Assembly (NCBI GenBank): GCA_913778145.1
Contig: CAJYVI010000152.1
Span: 92,602 to 156,601, forward strand
DNA from: an uncultured Pseudocitrobacter sp.
Lineage (GTDB): Bacteria > Pseudomonadota > Gammaproteobacteria > Enterobacterales > Enterobacteriaceae
Length of the DNA stretch: 64,000 nucleotides
Direction of reading: 5' to 3'
In this document: piece by piece, positions 45,989 to 55,246 of the stretch
Layout: each line of letters starts with the position of its first letter
Numbering within the stretch: position 1 is the stretch's first letter
The notes under the pieces: model-generated
What the model saw: the letters and a program-made list of their open reading frames with translations, nothing else
The model's database searches: none
Told to the model about the DNA's origin: nothing
Translations under genes and position numbers: made by a program

Positions 45989-46936
45989 ATGATTAAGCTC
46001 GGCATCGTGATGGACCCCATCGCAAACATCAATATCAAAAAAGACACCAGCTTCGCGATGTTGCTGGAGGCACAGCGCCGGGGCTATGAACTCCATTACA
46101 TGGAGATGAATGACCTCTATCTGATCAACGGCGAATCTCACGCACGTACGCGTCTGGTGAACGTTGAGCATAATTATGACAAGTGGTACGAATTTGGCAG
46201 CGAGCAGGATATCGCGCTTGCCGACCTCGATGTGATCCTAATGCGTAAGGATCCGCCGTTTGACACCGAATTCATCTACGCGACCTATATTCTGGAGCGC
46301 GCGGAAGAGAAAGGCACGCTTATCGTCAACAAACCGCAGAGCCTGCGCGACTGTAACGAGAAGCTGTTCACCGCATGGTTCTCGGAACTGACACCGGAAA
46401 CGCTGGTCACGCGTAACAAAGCACAGTTGAAAGCGTTCTGGCAGAAGCATGGCGACATCATCATGAAACCGCTGGACGGCATGGGCGGCGCATCGATTTT
46501 CCGCGTGAAAGAAGGCGATCCAAACATCGGCGTTATCGCTGAAACCCTGACCGAACTCGGCAGCCGCTACTGCATGGCGCAAACGTATCTGCCGGCTATC
46601 AAAGACGGTGACAAACGCGTGCTGGTCGTCGATGGCGAACCTGTTCCGTACTGCCTGGCGCGTATCCCGCAGGGCGGCGAAACCCGTGGTAACCTGGCCG
46701 CCGGTGGCCGTGGCGAACCGCGCCCGCTGAGCGAAAGCGATTGGGAGATCGCCCGCAAAGTAGGCCCGACCCTGAAAGCGAAAGGTCTGATTTTTGTGGG
46801 CCTCGATATTATCGGCGATCGCCTGACGGAAATTAACGTGACCAGCCCAACCTGCGTGCGTGAAATCGAAGCGGAGTTCCCGATTTCCATCACCGGTATG
46901 CTGATGGACGCTATCGAAAAACGTTTAGGCAAGTAA
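45989..46936 (+). CDS. gshB: Glutathione synthetase
   Basis: A 315-residue ATP-grasp enzyme that joins gamma-glutamylcysteine and glycine to glutathione. It matches E. coli GshB in length. Motifs include IVMDPIANINIKKDTSFAM at the N-terminus, KPLDGMGGASIFR near residue 160 (ATP loop), and NVTSPTCVREIE near residue 283. It lies in the conserved order rsmE-gshB-yqgE-yqgF. A GGCGGG...CCCGCC hairpin just after the stop (46943-46961) lacks a T-run. Confidence 0.97.
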   Translation: MIKLGIVMDPIANINIKKDTSFAMLLEAQRRGYELHYMEMNDLYLINGESHARTRLVNVEHNYDKWYEFGSEQDIALADLDVILMRKDPPFDTEFIYATYILERAEEKGTLIVNKPQSLRDCNEKLFTAWFSELTPETLVTRNKAQLKAFWQKHGDIIMKPLDGMGGASIFRVKEGDPNIGVIAETLTELGSRYCMAQTYLPAIKDGDKRVLVVDGEPVPYCLARIPQGGETRGNLAAGGRGEPRPLSESDWEIARKVGPTLKAKGLIFVGLDIIGDRLTEINVTSPTCVREIEAEFPISITGMLMDAIEKRLGK

Positions 46937-47080
46937 TCTCTGCGGCGGGAGGGAACCCGCCACAACCAGGCTTTCCTGCCAGGCGCTTACGCGCGTTTAC
47001 AGGACTGCCTGGTGACAGCACGCCTCTTTCCCCGCATACTGGACGTTGCTGCTTTTTGAACCAGGACAGAACCTCTGACA

Positions 47081-47644
47081 ATGAATTTACAGCATCACTT
47101 TCTTATTGCCATGCCGGCTCTTCAGGATCCCATATTTCGTCGTTCCGTTGTCTATATCTGTGAATATAACGACGATGGCGCAATGGGGATTATCATCAAT
47201 AAGCCGCTGGAAAACCTTCAGGTTGAAGGCATTCTGGAAAAACTGAAGATCACGCCAGATCCGCGCGATCCATCGATTCGCCTTGATAAACCGGTCATGC
47301 TCGGCGGCCCGCTGGCGGAAGATCGCGGTTTTATTCTGCACACGCCGCCGGCGTCGTTTTCCTCAAGCATCCGTATCTCTGATAACACCATCGTGACCAC
47401 GTCGCGCGACGTGCTGGAAACCCTGGGCACGGCGGCACAGCCAACGGACGTGCTGGTTGCGCTGGGTTACGCATCGTGGGAGAAAGGCCAGCTTGAGCAG
47501 GAAATTCTCGATAACGCCTGGCTCACCGCACCGGCCGACCTCAATATTCTGTTTAAAACCCCGATTGCCGATCGCTGGCGCGACGCGGCAAAACTCATCG
47601 GTATCGATATTCACACCATGCCCGGTGTGGCGGGGCACGCATAA
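47081..47644 (+). CDS. yqgE: UPF0301 protein YqgE
   Basis: A 187-residue cytoplasmic protein of the DUF179/AlgH family, the usual enterobacterial length. It starts [19 protein letters not shown] and includes [13 protein letters not shown] near residue 75. Its biochemical role is unknown; the family is widely conserved next to yqgF. Its stop overlaps the yqgF start (TAATG), so the two are translationally coupled. Confidence 0.94.
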   Translation: MNLQHHFLIAMPALQDPIFRRSVVYICEYNDDGAMGIIINKPLENLQVEGILEKLKITPDPRDPSIRLDKPVMLGGPLAEDRGFILHTPPASFSSSIRISDNTIVTTSRDVLETLGTAAQPTDVLVALGYASWEKGQLEQEILDNAWLTAPADLNILFKTPIADRWRDAAKLIGIDIHTMPGVAGHA

Positions 47645-48066
47645 TGAGCGGAACCTTCCTCGCATTTGATTTTGGCACCCGCAGTATTGGCGTCGCAATC
47701 GGTCAGAAAATCACCGGTACCGCGCGTCCACTTAACGCTCTTAAGGCGCAAAACGGCACGCCAGACTGGGCGCTTATTGAGAAGCTGTTGAAAGAGTGGC
47801 AGCCAGATGCCGTTATCGTCGGCCTGCCGCTAAATATGGATGGCACCGAGCAGCCGCTTACCGCGCGTGCGCGTAACTTCGCCAATAAAATTCACGGTCG
47901 TTTCGGCGTGGCGATTAAACTGCATGATGAACGTCTGAGTACCGTTGAAGCCCGCGCCGGGTTGTTCGAGCACGGCGGTTTTCGCGCGCTGGATAAAGGC
48001 AGCGTGGATTCAGCCTCTGCGGTGGTGATTCTGGAGAGTTACTTCGAGCAAAGCTTTGGTGAATAA
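47644..48066 (+). CDS. yqgF: Pre-16S rRNA nuclease YqgF (RuvX)
   Basis: A 140-residue RNase H-like protein that processes the 5' end of pre-16S rRNA. The N-terminal catalytic motif [13 protein letters not shown] (Asp9) and the conserved [10 protein letters not shown] near residue 97 and [13 protein letters not shown] near residue 119 are intact. It closes the sprT-to-yqgF block. Confidence 0.95.
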   Translation: MSGTFLAFDFGTRSIGVAIGQKITGTARPLNALKAQNGTPDWALIEKLLKEWQPDAVIVGLPLNMDGTEQPLTARARNFANKIHGRFGVAIKLHDERLSTVEARAGLFEHGGFRALDKGSVDSASAVVILESYFEQSFGE

Positions 48067-48112
48067 TTCGGTTAGCCGCATGTGCTTTACCGTAGGCGGT
48101 ATAAAGAGGAAA

Positions 48113-48145
48113 GCCGGATGGCGCTAGCGCTTATCCGGCCTGCAA
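48113..48145. repeat. REP element after yqgF
   Basis: GCCGGATGGCGCTAGCGCTT followed by ATCCGGCCTGC, a typical REP hairpin between convergent genes. Confidence 0.9.
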
Positions 48146-48162
48146 CGTTTCCAGAATAAATC

Positions 48163-48816
48163 TTAGTGGCGCAAATTTTCATTCGCCCAGCTAACAGCCT
48201 GGGTTCTGTTTTTTACGCTTAACTTACGGAAAACATTATATAAGTGCGTACGCACGGTGTTTTCACTGATGAACAGCGCACGAGCAATATCCATATTGGT
48301 CGCACCATGACGTAATTCATTAAGAATTTCGCATTCACGTTCAGTCAGCGGAATATTGTCTGATGATTCAGTCGGCTGTTCAACTGCGTACATTGCCGGA
48401 TGCATTACGCTCAATTCAGCAGTCTGCTCACCGTTCAGTACGGCTTTGACACCCTCAATTAAGCGCGATTCTTCATCATCATGACGGAACACACCGTACA
48501 GCGCTGGCCACTGCGCCATTTCGTATAATTCATACTTCTGCGCACTGTTAATAATAAGCAGACGCGGAGAATCAAACTGCGTACGGATAATATCACGCCA
48601 GATACCGTTCAGTTTTTTGTTCGATACGGCAATATCAAACAGCACCACAGTCCCTTTCGCAAGGCGCTGCATCATCGGCTTGTTGATATTGTGAACATCG
48701 ACAGAAACTGAGAGTAAATCAGAAAGATAACCAGCGAATGCATTGGCCTGTACTGACGGATGGGTGATTAAAATGATTTTGCGGGATTTAGATACACTCT
48801 CTGATACATCAAGCAT
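48163..48816 (-). CDS. CsgD-like LuxR-family transcriptional regulator
   Basis: A 217-residue regulator similar over its whole length to CsgD, the curli/biofilm regulator. The C-terminal LuxR helix-turn-helix (residues ~150-212) reads LTERECEILNELRHGATNMD...NTVRTHLYNVFRKLSVKNRTQAVSWANENLRH, nearly the same as CsgD, while the N-terminal receiver-like domain has diverged and lacks a clear phospho-acceptor pocket. The curli genes csgB, csgA and csgE-G are not nearby, so this is either an orphan paralogue or a relocated csgD. It has a long A+T-rich upstream region with a 19-bp palindrome. The target genes are unknown. Confidence 0.82.
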   Translation of the reverse strand: MLDVSESVSKSRKIILITHPSVQANAFAGYLSDLLSVSVDVHNINKPMMQRLAKGTVVLFDIAVSNKKLNGIWRDIIRTQFDSPRLLIINSAQKYELYEMAQWPALYGVFRHDDEESRLIEGVKAVLNGEQTAELSVMHPAMYAVEQPTESSDNIPLTERECEILNELRHGATNMDIARALFISENTVRTHLYNVFRKLSVKNRTQAVSWANENLRH

Positions 48817-49301
48817 TTGAAACTCTCCTTAGTATTTTGCCACCATCATGGTGTTTTAATAAATCAAAGCAATCTTAATTATCATGCATAATAATAATCA
48901 AGACCGTATGAAGTGAAACAATATTTCATAAGAATAATCCTAATTCCATAATTAGAATAGAACGATCCCCGCCGAGTGTCAAAAGAATATCACCCTTTTT
49001 TTCTATGTCTACACAACATAATGTTGTGTATCGGTGTAAAAATCCGTCAGCCATATTACTTAGGAATTATGGATTAGGTATAACAGATTTCGCTGATGAC
49101 TATTTATTGGCAAAGTAATAAAGGAACGATGACTTCACAAATCAAACATTATCACAACAGAATATCGAATGATTGCTACATCTAAAATATATTGAAACAT
49201 TATTCCCAGGTGGTTAATTCACAAAACTCTACCGTCATCACAGTATTAACCTTTATCTGTTAGAGATAGAATTAAGCAGTACAGGAAAAATAGCCTAATC
49301 T
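48817..49301 (-). promoter_or_regulatory. Long upstream region of the CsgD-like gene
   Basis: A 485-base, strongly A+T-rich spacer. A 19-base perfect inverted repeat ACACAACATAATGTTGTGT (49011-49029, single central base) is a probable operator. The csgD promoter of E. coli is likewise long, A+T-rich and bound by many regulators. No gene is seen. Confidence 0.5.
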
Positions 49302-50282
49302 TTATAGCTTACTCTTCGCCACACATTGTTGATAGCTCTGAGAAAAAGTTTGCATCCCCGCTTGCTGTCCAGTTTGCATGACACCTGCAAGCTGGTGCGT
49401 TTTTCCCTCGCGGATTAGATTGCCTACCGCCGGGGTATTCACCAGTAGTTCAAACAGTGCCACGCGCCCACCTTGCTTGTCCGCCAGCAGTTTTTGCGCT
49501 ACTACGGCACACAGACTGTTTGCCAGCTGGCTACGAACCGGTTCTTTTTCCTGCGCCGGGAAAACATCCACCAAACGCTCAATGGCCTGAGCCGCCCCGC
49601 GCGTATGCAATGTCGCCAGTACCAGGTGACCGGTTTCGGCGGCGGTGAGCGCCAATCGGATCGTCTCGCTGTCGCGTAATTCCCCCAGCAAAATAACGTC
49701 GGGGTCCTGACGCAACGCGCCACGCAGTGCGTCAGTAAATGAAGAAGTATGCTGCCCAATTTCACGTTGCTGAATTAAGCAGCGCTGACTGGCGTGAATA
49801 AATTCCACCGGATCTTCCAGCGTCAGGATATGCCCATCCAGCGCGTGGTTGAGGTAGTCAACCATCGCTGCAAGCGTCGTTGACTTCCCGCTGCCGGTCG
49901 CGCCGGTAACCAGTATCAAGCCGCCCTCTTCATGTAAGAGTTCCGGAAGTGCCGCGGGTACGCCGAGTTCAGCCAGCGTGGGGCAACGCGTTGGCAAAAG
50001 ACGCAACGCCAGGGAAACGCCGCGCGCATGACGAAATGCGCTGGCGCGCAGGCGCGGCCCGTCCGACGGCGTGATGGCAAAATCAAGCTGCCCCTGTGCA
50101 CGCCATTGCGCATGCTGCGCCTCGTTTAACCACCCACGCAGCAACGTTTCCGGCTCTGGCGATAAAAAGGGCGCGGATTCGAGCAGGCCGTGCCGCCGCC
50201 ATCGCGCCATTGCCCCGCTACACAGGTGTAGATCCGACACGTTATGCTTTACACTAAGCGCTACGATTTCTTGTATTTCCAT
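49302..50282 (-). CDS. yggR: PilT-like ATPase YggR
   Basis: A 326-residue secretion-type ATPase, the same length as E. coli YggR. It has the Walker A motif GATGSGKST near residue 128, an Asp box (LTLEDPVEFIH), the Walker B LLGELRDSETIRLA, and the His box TLHTRGAAQAIERL. It resembles the type IV pilus retraction ATPase PilT, but no pilus genes are adjacent. The start at 50282 (MEIQEIVALSV) agrees with E. coli; the upstream extension would reach into yggS. It is divergent from yggS with 17 bases between. Confidence 0.9.
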   Translation of the reverse strand: MEIQEIVALSVKHNVSDLHLCSGAMARWRRHGLLESAPFLSPEPETLLRGWLNEAQHAQWRAQGQLDFAITPSDGPRLRASAFRHARGVSLALRLLPTRCPTLAELGVPAALPELLHEEGGLILVTGATGSGKSTTLAAMVDYLNHALDGHILTLEDPVEFIHASQRCLIQQREIGQHTSSFTDALRGALRQDPDVILLGELRDSETIRLALTAAETGHLVLATLHTRGAAQAIERLVDVFPAQEKEPVRSQLANSLCAVVAQKLLADKQGGRVALFELLVNTPAVGNLIREGKTHQLAGVMQTGQQAGMQTFSQSYQQCVAKSKL

Positions 50283-50299
50283 AAGACCCACCAGCAAAT

Positions 50300-51004
50300 A
50301 TGAACGATATAGCGCATAACCTGGCACAGGTCCGGGACAAAATCTCAGCCGCTGCATCACGATGCGGCCGGCTTTCAGAAGAAATTACGCTGCTTGCAGT
50401 CAGCAAAACAAAACCTGCGAGCGCCGTCGAAGAAGCAATGGCCGCCGGACAACGAGCGTTTGGCGAAAACTACGTTCAGGAAGGCGTGGAAAAAATCCGC
50501 TTCTTCCAGGACAAAGGCGTTACGGATCTACAATGGCACTTTATTGGCCCGTTGCAGTCCAATAAAAGCCGCCTGGTGGCGGAGCATTTCGACTGGTGCC
50601 ATACGGTCGACAGGCTGAAAATTGCCACCCGGCTTAGCGAACAGCGCCCTGCGCATTTGCCACCGCTTAACGTGCTGATTCAGGTAAACATTAGCGATGA
50701 GCAGAGTAAATCCGGCATCGAACCCGAGGCGGTTGACGCATTAGCGGCGGAAGTCTCCGCCCTGCCCAATCTCTGCCTGCGCGGATTGATGGCCATTCCG
50801 GCACCGGAAACCGAGTACGACAAGCAGTTTGCCGTCGCCCAACAAATGGCGGTAGCATTCGCGCGGCTGAAGACGCACCACCCAACGGTCGACACGCTCT
50901 CGCTGGGCATGTCAGACGATATGGAAGCCGCTATTGCGGCGGGTAGCACGATGGTACGCATCGGCACCGCGATTTTCGGTGCACGTGATTACACAAAAAA
51001 ATAA
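50300..51004 (+). CDS. yggS: Pyridoxal phosphate homeostasis protein YggS
   Basis: A 234-residue PLP-binding protein of the alanine-racemase-like fold that lacks a known catalytic activity and buffers intracellular PLP. The PLP-binding lysine lies in LLAVSKTKPAS near residue 36, and the HFIGPLQSNK and LSMGMSDDME-type (LSLGMSDDMEAAI) motifs are intact. It heads the yggS-yggT-yggU-rdgB-hemW operon. Length equals E. coli YggS. Confidence 0.95.
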   Translation: MNDIAHNLAQVRDKISAAASRCGRLSEEITLLAVSKTKPASAVEEAMAAGQRAFGENYVQEGVEKIRFFQDKGVTDLQWHFIGPLQSNKSRLVAEHFDWCHTVDRLKIATRLSEQRPAHLPPLNVLIQVNISDEQSKSGIEPEAVDALAAEVSALPNLCLRGLMAIPAPETEYDKQFAVAQQMAVAFARLKTHHPTVDTLSLGMSDDMEAAIAAGSTMVRIGTAIFGARDYTKK

Positions 51005-51022
51005 GGAACTCTGAGGAACGCC

Positions 51023-51589
51023 ATGAAGACGTTGACTTTCCTGCTCTCTACAGTGATTGAACTGTATACAATGGTGCTACTGCTGCGCGTCTGGATGCAG
51101 TGGGCGCGCTGTGATTTTTACAACCCGTTTTCCCAGTTTGTGGTGAAAATTACCCAGCCTATCGTGGGGCCGCTGCGCCGCATTATCCCGGCGATGGGGC
51201 CGCTCGACAGCGCCTCGCTGCTGGTTGCCTTTATTCTCAGCGTTATTAAGGCAATAACCCTGTTTATGGTCATCACCTTCCAGCCGATTATCTGGATTGC
51301 GGCGGTGCTGATCCTGCTGAAAACCACCGGCCTGCTTATCTTCTGGGTACTGCTGCTGATGGCGATTATGAGCTGGGTAAGCCAGGGCCGTAGCCCGGTT
51401 GAGTTTGTGCTGATGCAGCTCGCCGATCCGCTGCTGCGCCCGATTCGCAGGCTGCTGCCGTCGATGGGCGGTATCGATTTCTCGCCGATGATCCTCGTGC
51501 TGCTGCTGTATGTTATCAACATGGGCATCGCCGAAGTGTTACAGGCAACGGGCAACATGCTGCTGCCGGGGCTGTGGATGGCGCTATGA
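51023..51589 (+). CDS. yggT: YggT-family membrane protein
   Basis: A 188-residue inner-membrane protein with two tandem YggT domains. Each has a pair of hydrophobic helices around a conserved DP/NPFSQ...PLRRIIP or [12 protein letters not shown] segment. The E. coli homologue is linked to osmotic tolerance and potassium; its exact role is unsettled. It lies 18 bases after yggS, and its stop overlaps the yggU start. Confidence 0.92.
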   Translation: MKTLTFLLSTVIELYTMVLLLRVWMQWARCDFYNPFSQFVVKITQPIVGPLRRIIPAMGPLDSASLLVAFILSVIKAITLFMVITFQPIIWIAAVLILLKTTGLLIFWVLLLMAIMSWVSQGRSPVEFVLMQLADPLLRPIRRLLPSMGGIDFSPMILVLLLYVINMGIAEVLQATGNMLLPGLWMAL

Positions 51590-51876
51590 GTGCCGTGACA
51601 TCCTGCGACGACGGGCTGGTGCTGCGGCTGTATATTCAGCCCAAGGCCAGCCGTGACAGCATTGTGGGCGAACATGGCGACGAGTTAAAAGTCGCCATTA
51701 CCGCTCCGCCGGTCGATGGGCAGGCTAATGCCCATCTGGTGAAATTCCTCGCCAAACAGTTTAAGGTCGCCAAAAGCCAGGTCATCATCGAGAAAGGTGA
51801 ACTGGGCCGCCATAAACAGGTTAAAATCATTCATCCCCAGCACATCCCAGCGGGCGTTGACGCCCTGATAAATTAG
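51586..51876 (+). CDS. yggU: UPF0235 protein YggU
   Basis: A 96-residue DUF167 protein, the same length as E. coli YggU. The core [19 protein letters not shown] and [20 protein letters not shown] is highly conserved. Function unknown. The start at 51586 ([10 protein letters not shown]) overlaps the yggT stop as ATGA; an in-frame ATG four codons earlier is less likely. rdgB follows after 8 bases. Confidence 0.93.
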   Translation: MSAVTSCDDGLVLRLYIQPKASRDSIVGEHGDELKVAITAPPVDGQANAHLVKFLAKQFKVAKSQVIIEKGELGRHKQVKIIHPQHIPAGVDALIN

Positions 51877-51884
51877 GATATCCC

Positions 51885-52478
51885 ATGCAAAAAGTTGTCC
51901 TCGCTACCGGTAATGCCGGTAAAGTGCGCGAGCTCGCCTCGTTGCTGAGCGATTTTGGTCTCGATATCGTTGCGCAGACCGACCTTGGTGTCGATTCCGC
52001 CGAAGAGACCGGTCTGACGTTTATCGAGAACGCCATTCTGAAAGCGCGTCATGCCTCGCAGGTGACAGGTCTTCCCGCGATTGCCGATGACTCCGGTCTG
52101 GCGGTGGATTATCTCGGCGGCGCGCCGGGCATCTATTCCGCGCGCTATTCCGGCGAAGGTGCCACCGACGAGCGTAACCTACAAAAACTGCTGGAAACGT
52201 TAAAAGATGTGCCGGACGATCAGCGTCAGGCGCAGTTCCACTGCGTGCTGGTTTACCTGCGTCACGCGGAAGACCCAACGCCGCTGGTGTGTCATGGCCG
52301 CTGGCCGGGCGTTATCACCCACGCGCCCGCGGGCAACGGTGGCTTTGGCTACGATCCTATTTTTTATGTCCCTTCTGAGGGGAAAACCGCCGCTGAGCTG
52401 ACGCGTGAAGAGAAGATTGCCATCTCTCACCGTGGTCAGGCGCTGAAACAGTTACTGGAAGCATTACGAAATGGCTAA
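51885..52478 (+). CDS. rdgB: XTP/dITP pyrophosphatase
   Basis: A 197-residue Ham1-family enzyme that hydrolyses dITP, ITP and XTP to monophosphates and pyrophosphate, keeping deaminated purines out of DNA and RNA. Motifs present are [11 protein letters not shown] at the N-terminus, [13 protein letters not shown] near residue 46, ADDSGLAVD near residue 67 and GYDPIFYVP near residue 152. Its end overlaps the hemW start by 8 bases. Confidence 0.97.
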   Translation: MQKVVLATGNAGKVRELASLLSDFGLDIVAQTDLGVDSAEETGLTFIENAILKARHASQVTGLPAIADDSGLAVDYLGGAPGIYSARYSGEGATDERNLQKLLETLKDVPDDQRQAQFHCVLVYLRHAEDPTPLVCHGRWPGVITHAPAGNGGFGYDPIFYVPSEGKTAAELTREEKIAISHRGQALKQLLEALRNG

Positions 52479-53607
52479 TTTGCCGCCTCTGAGTCTTTAT
52501 ATTCACATCCCGTGGTGCGTGCAGAAATGTCCGTACTGCGACTTTAACTCGCACGCGCTGAAAGGCGAGGTGCCGCACGACGATTATGTTCAGCATCTGC
52601 TGAGTGATTTAGATGCTGATGTGGCTTACGCGCAGGGACGTGAAGTAAAGACCATTTTTATTGGCGGCGGTACGCCGAGCCTGCTTTCAGGCCCGGCGAT
52701 GCAAACGTTGCTGGATGGCGTGCGTGCGCGTCTCAATCTGGCGGCGGATGCGGAAATCACCATGGAAGCGAACCCCGGCACGGTAGAGGCGGATCGCTTC
52801 GTCGATTACCAGCGCGCGGGCGTCAACCGTATCTCCATCGGCGTGCAGAGCTTTAGCGAAACCAAGCTGAAACGTCTGGGGCGTATTCACGGCCCGGAAG
52901 AAGCCAAACGCGCGGCGAATCTGGCAACCGGTCTGGGCCTGCGCAGCTTCAACCTTGACCTGATGCACGGCCTGCCGGACCAATCTCTGGAAGAAGCGCT
53001 GGACGATTTGCGCCAGGCGATTGCGCTCAATCCTCCGCATCTCTCCTGGTATCAGTTGACCATCGAACCTAACACCCTGTTTGGCTCGCGCCCACCAGTA
53101 CTGCCGGATGACGACGCGCTGTGGGATATTTTCGAGCAGGGAGACAAGCTGCTGACCGCGGCAGGCTATCAGCAGTATGAAACCTCGGCCTATGCAAAAC
53201 CGGGCTATCAGTGCCAGCACAACCTCAACTACTGGCGCTTTGGCGACTACCTCGGCATTGGCTGCGGCGCGCACGGCAAAGTCACCTTCCCGGACGGGCG
53301 CATTCTGCGTACCGCCAAAACGCGCCATCCGCGCGGTTATATGGAAGGACGTTACCTGGAACGCCAGCACGATGTCGACGCGGCAGATAAACCGTTTGAG
53401 TTCTTTATGAACCGCTTCCGCCTGCTGGAACCCGCCCCGCGCGCGGAGTTTAGCCGCTATACAGGGCTCAGTGAGCAAGCAATTCGCCCGCAAATTGACG
53501 AAGCGCTGGCGCAGGGGTATCTCACCGAATGCGCGGAGTACTGGCAGATTACCGAGCACGGAAAGCTGTTTTTGAACTCGTTGCTGGAGCTGTTTCTGGC
53601 GGAGTAA
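52471..53607 (+). CDS. hemW: Radical SAM heme chaperone HemW
   Basis: A 378-residue radical SAM protein, the same length as E. coli HemW (YggW). The 4Fe-4S cluster motif [11 protein letters not shown] (CxxxCxxC) is near residue 16. Once annotated as an oxygen-independent coproporphyrinogen oxidase, the family is now known to deliver heme to respiratory enzymes. It ends the yggS operon and is followed by an intrinsic terminator. Confidence 0.95.
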   Translation: MANLPPLSLYIHIPWCVQKCPYCDFNSHALKGEVPHDDYVQHLLSDLDADVAYAQGREVKTIFIGGGTPSLLSGPAMQTLLDGVRARLNLAADAEITMEANPGTVEADRFVDYQRAGVNRISIGVQSFSETKLKRLGRIHGPEEAKRAANLATGLGLRSFNLDLMHGLPDQSLEEALDDLRQAIALNPPHLSWYQLTIEPNTLFGSRPPVLPDDDALWDIFEQGDKLLTAAGYQQYETSAYAKPGYQCQHNLNYWRFGDYLGIGCGAHGKVTFPDGRILRTAKTRHPRGYMEGRYLERQHDVDAADKPFEFFMNRFRLLEPAPRAEFSRYTGLSEQAIRPQIDEALAQGYLTECAEYWQITEHGKLFLNSLLELFLAE

Positions 53608-53612
53608 AATCT

Positions 53613-53645
53613 AAAATGCTGCCAGGCCCTGGCAGCATTTTTATT
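53613..53645. terminator. Terminator between hemW and yggM
   Basis: AAAATGCTGCCAGG paired with CCTGGCAGCATTTTT. It can act in both directions for these convergent genes and overlaps the end of yggM. Confidence 0.85.
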
Positions 53646-54648
53646 ACTGAATCACACCCTCTTTACGCATCTGCGCTACGCCTTCTTCCCAATCTTTCGC
53701 ATCGCGCGTTAATTCATAGTTGCTTGATTCCAGCACCACCATTTGCCCACGCAGCGCTTCGCGTTTTTTCATTAGCGGTTCAACTTTTTTCTCAAGGGCC
53801 GCGATTTCAGCTTTTACCTTCGTACTAATCGCATCATGCTGACGGGCGTATTCTTCTCTCTTTTCTTCTTGCGCTTTATCGCGGGCAGCATTAATCGATG
53901 TGGTATCGCAATTACCTTTTTTCTGGCAGGCAATCAGCGCGGGCTCATATACATTGATGTAATACTGATTGATAAACTTATTCATGTCGTTTTTACTGTC
54001 CAGGGCGTATATCTCGGCATTTTTCGCCCGTAGCGCCGTATCGCGATCAAGCGGTTTGCCGTTGGCATCCGTTCCCCATGAATGGTCGATCTGTGCGTCC
54101 AGATCACTCACCTGTTTGCTGAGCGCTTCATACTGCTTCTTCTGTTTATCTACGGTGGCTTTGCTATTCGCAAATTGCGCATCAAGCTTCGCGAAGTGCG
54201 CCATAAAACCGCTATCGTTGACGACCAATGATTTGGTTAAATCCTCATTCTTGCTGAACGGCCTGCCTATACGCTTTGCCGCCGTTTGCATGGAGTAAAA
54301 CTCAGTACTCCAGCTTGACGCCTTTGTGCCTACCGCTGTCATCATTGCTGAGAATTTTATCGGCTGCGCTTTGGTCCATGTTCTTTCATAAAACCTATAT
54401 TCCCCTGCCAGCCCGACGAGAGCATAAAGATTATCGGTCGCGACCATATCGCCTTCAATCGTGTAGGTGGCCCGATTGCCCACCTTCTCAACCTGTTGCA
54501 GCGTAATATTGTCGATACGCATCAATCCGTCTGACTGTTTTGCATATTGTTGTTTAATAACTTCATCAGTCGGGGTGTTGTCATCAGCGAATGTTTGAGC
54601 AGAAAAGCAGCACAGCAGGAGTGCAGCCGATTTCCAGGCAAGTTTCAT
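53644..54648 (-). CDS. yggM: Secreted DUF1202-family protein YggM
   Basis: A 334-residue periplasmic protein. The signal peptide (MKLAWKSAALLLCCFSAQTFA) is cut near residue 21. The mature part is lysine-rich and mostly helical, with probable coiled coils at residues ~155-185 and ~255-300. In E. coli yggM follows hemW in the same place, and ansB follows on; here ansB is missing. Function unknown. The assignment rests on position, size and domain layout. Confidence 0.82.
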   Translation of the reverse strand: MKLAWKSAALLLCCFSAQTFADDNTPTDEVIKQQYAKQSDGLMRIDNITLQQVEKVGNRATYTIEGDMVATDNLYALVGLAGEYRFYERTWTKAQPIKFSAMMTAVGTKASSWSTEFYSMQTAAKRIGRPFSKNEDLTKSLVVNDSGFMAHFAKLDAQFANSKATVDKQKKQYEALSKQVSDLDAQIDHSWGTDANGKPLDRDTALRAKNAEIYALDSKNDMNKFINQYYINVYEPALIACQKKGNCDTTSINAARDKAQEEKREEYARQHDAISTKVKAEIAALEKKVEPLMKKREALRGQMVVLESSNYELTRDAKDWEEGVAQMRKEGVIQ

Positions 54649-54798
54649 CGATTAAGTCCTTTTAGTGAGTAAGGACATCATCATACGAAACTCGTCGGAG
54701 AAAGAAGGATAAACAGAATCTGAAAGTGTTGTGGAAGACGGGTTCCAGTTTTGATTATGAGATCTGACGAGGTCCGATAGCGGTGGCAACATGAGGGA

Positions 54799-55161
54799 AT
54801 GGAGAAACGACGGGAACATGCAAAGACGCTAAGGCGCCAGCAAACGAAGGAAGAACTGCGGTTGTGGTATTTGTTAAGGGGGCGGCGGTTTTCCCGCTAC
54901 AAATTTAGACGTCAGCACGTGGTTGGCAACTACATACTTGATTTTGCCTGCTGTGAGGCAAGGTTGGCAATTGAACTCGATGGAGGACAACACCTTCAGC
55001 AAGAAGCATATGATCAACAAAGAACGCAATGGCTGGCATTGAAGGGATGGAGCATTTTACGTTTCTGGAATAATGAGCTTAATCAGGACGAAGAGGGGGT
55101 ATTGAGAAATATATTCAATACCCTGCAAACGCTTTTACCCTCACCCCGGCCCTCTCCCTAA
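54799..55161 (+). CDS. DUF559 endonuclease-like protein
   Basis: A 120-residue basic protein with the DUF559 core: LRRQQTKEELRLWYLLRGRR at the N-terminus, FSRYKFRRQHVVGNYILDF near residue 31, and LAIELDGGQH near residue 56. These carry the ExK-like residues of the Vsr/PD-(D/E)xK nuclease fold. Function of the family is unproven. The last eight residues (LPSPRPSP) and the stop codon are supplied by the G+C-rich repeat at 55138, so the natural C-terminus may have been replaced. It sits where ansB lies in E. coli and is likely accessory DNA. Only a weak GAGGGA precedes the ATG. Confidence 0.75.
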   Translation: MEKRREHAKTLRRQQTKEELRLWYLLRGRRFSRYKFRRQHVVGNYILDFACCEARLAIELDGGQHLQQEAYDQQRTQWLALKGWSILRFWNNELNQDEEGVLRNIFNTLQTLLPSPRPSP

Positions 55162-55237
55162 AAGGGCGAGGGAGAAAGTCAAAAACCGCACAGTCTATCC
55201 CCTCTCCCCTTCGGGGAGAGGGTTAGGGTGAGGGGGG
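55138..55237. repeat. CCCTCACCC/GGGTGAGGG inverted repeat, copy D
   Basis: Full-length member of the family seen at 20655 and 37938, between the DUF559 gene and yggN. It contains the DUF559 stop codon, and its right arm ends 10 bases before the yggN stop. Confidence 0.85.
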
Positions 55238-55246
55238 CAGCGCGCA

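Noticed and set aside
46943..46961. GGCGGG/CCCGCC hairpin after gshB as a terminator
   Set aside because: There is no T-run after the stem, so intrinsic termination is not supported.
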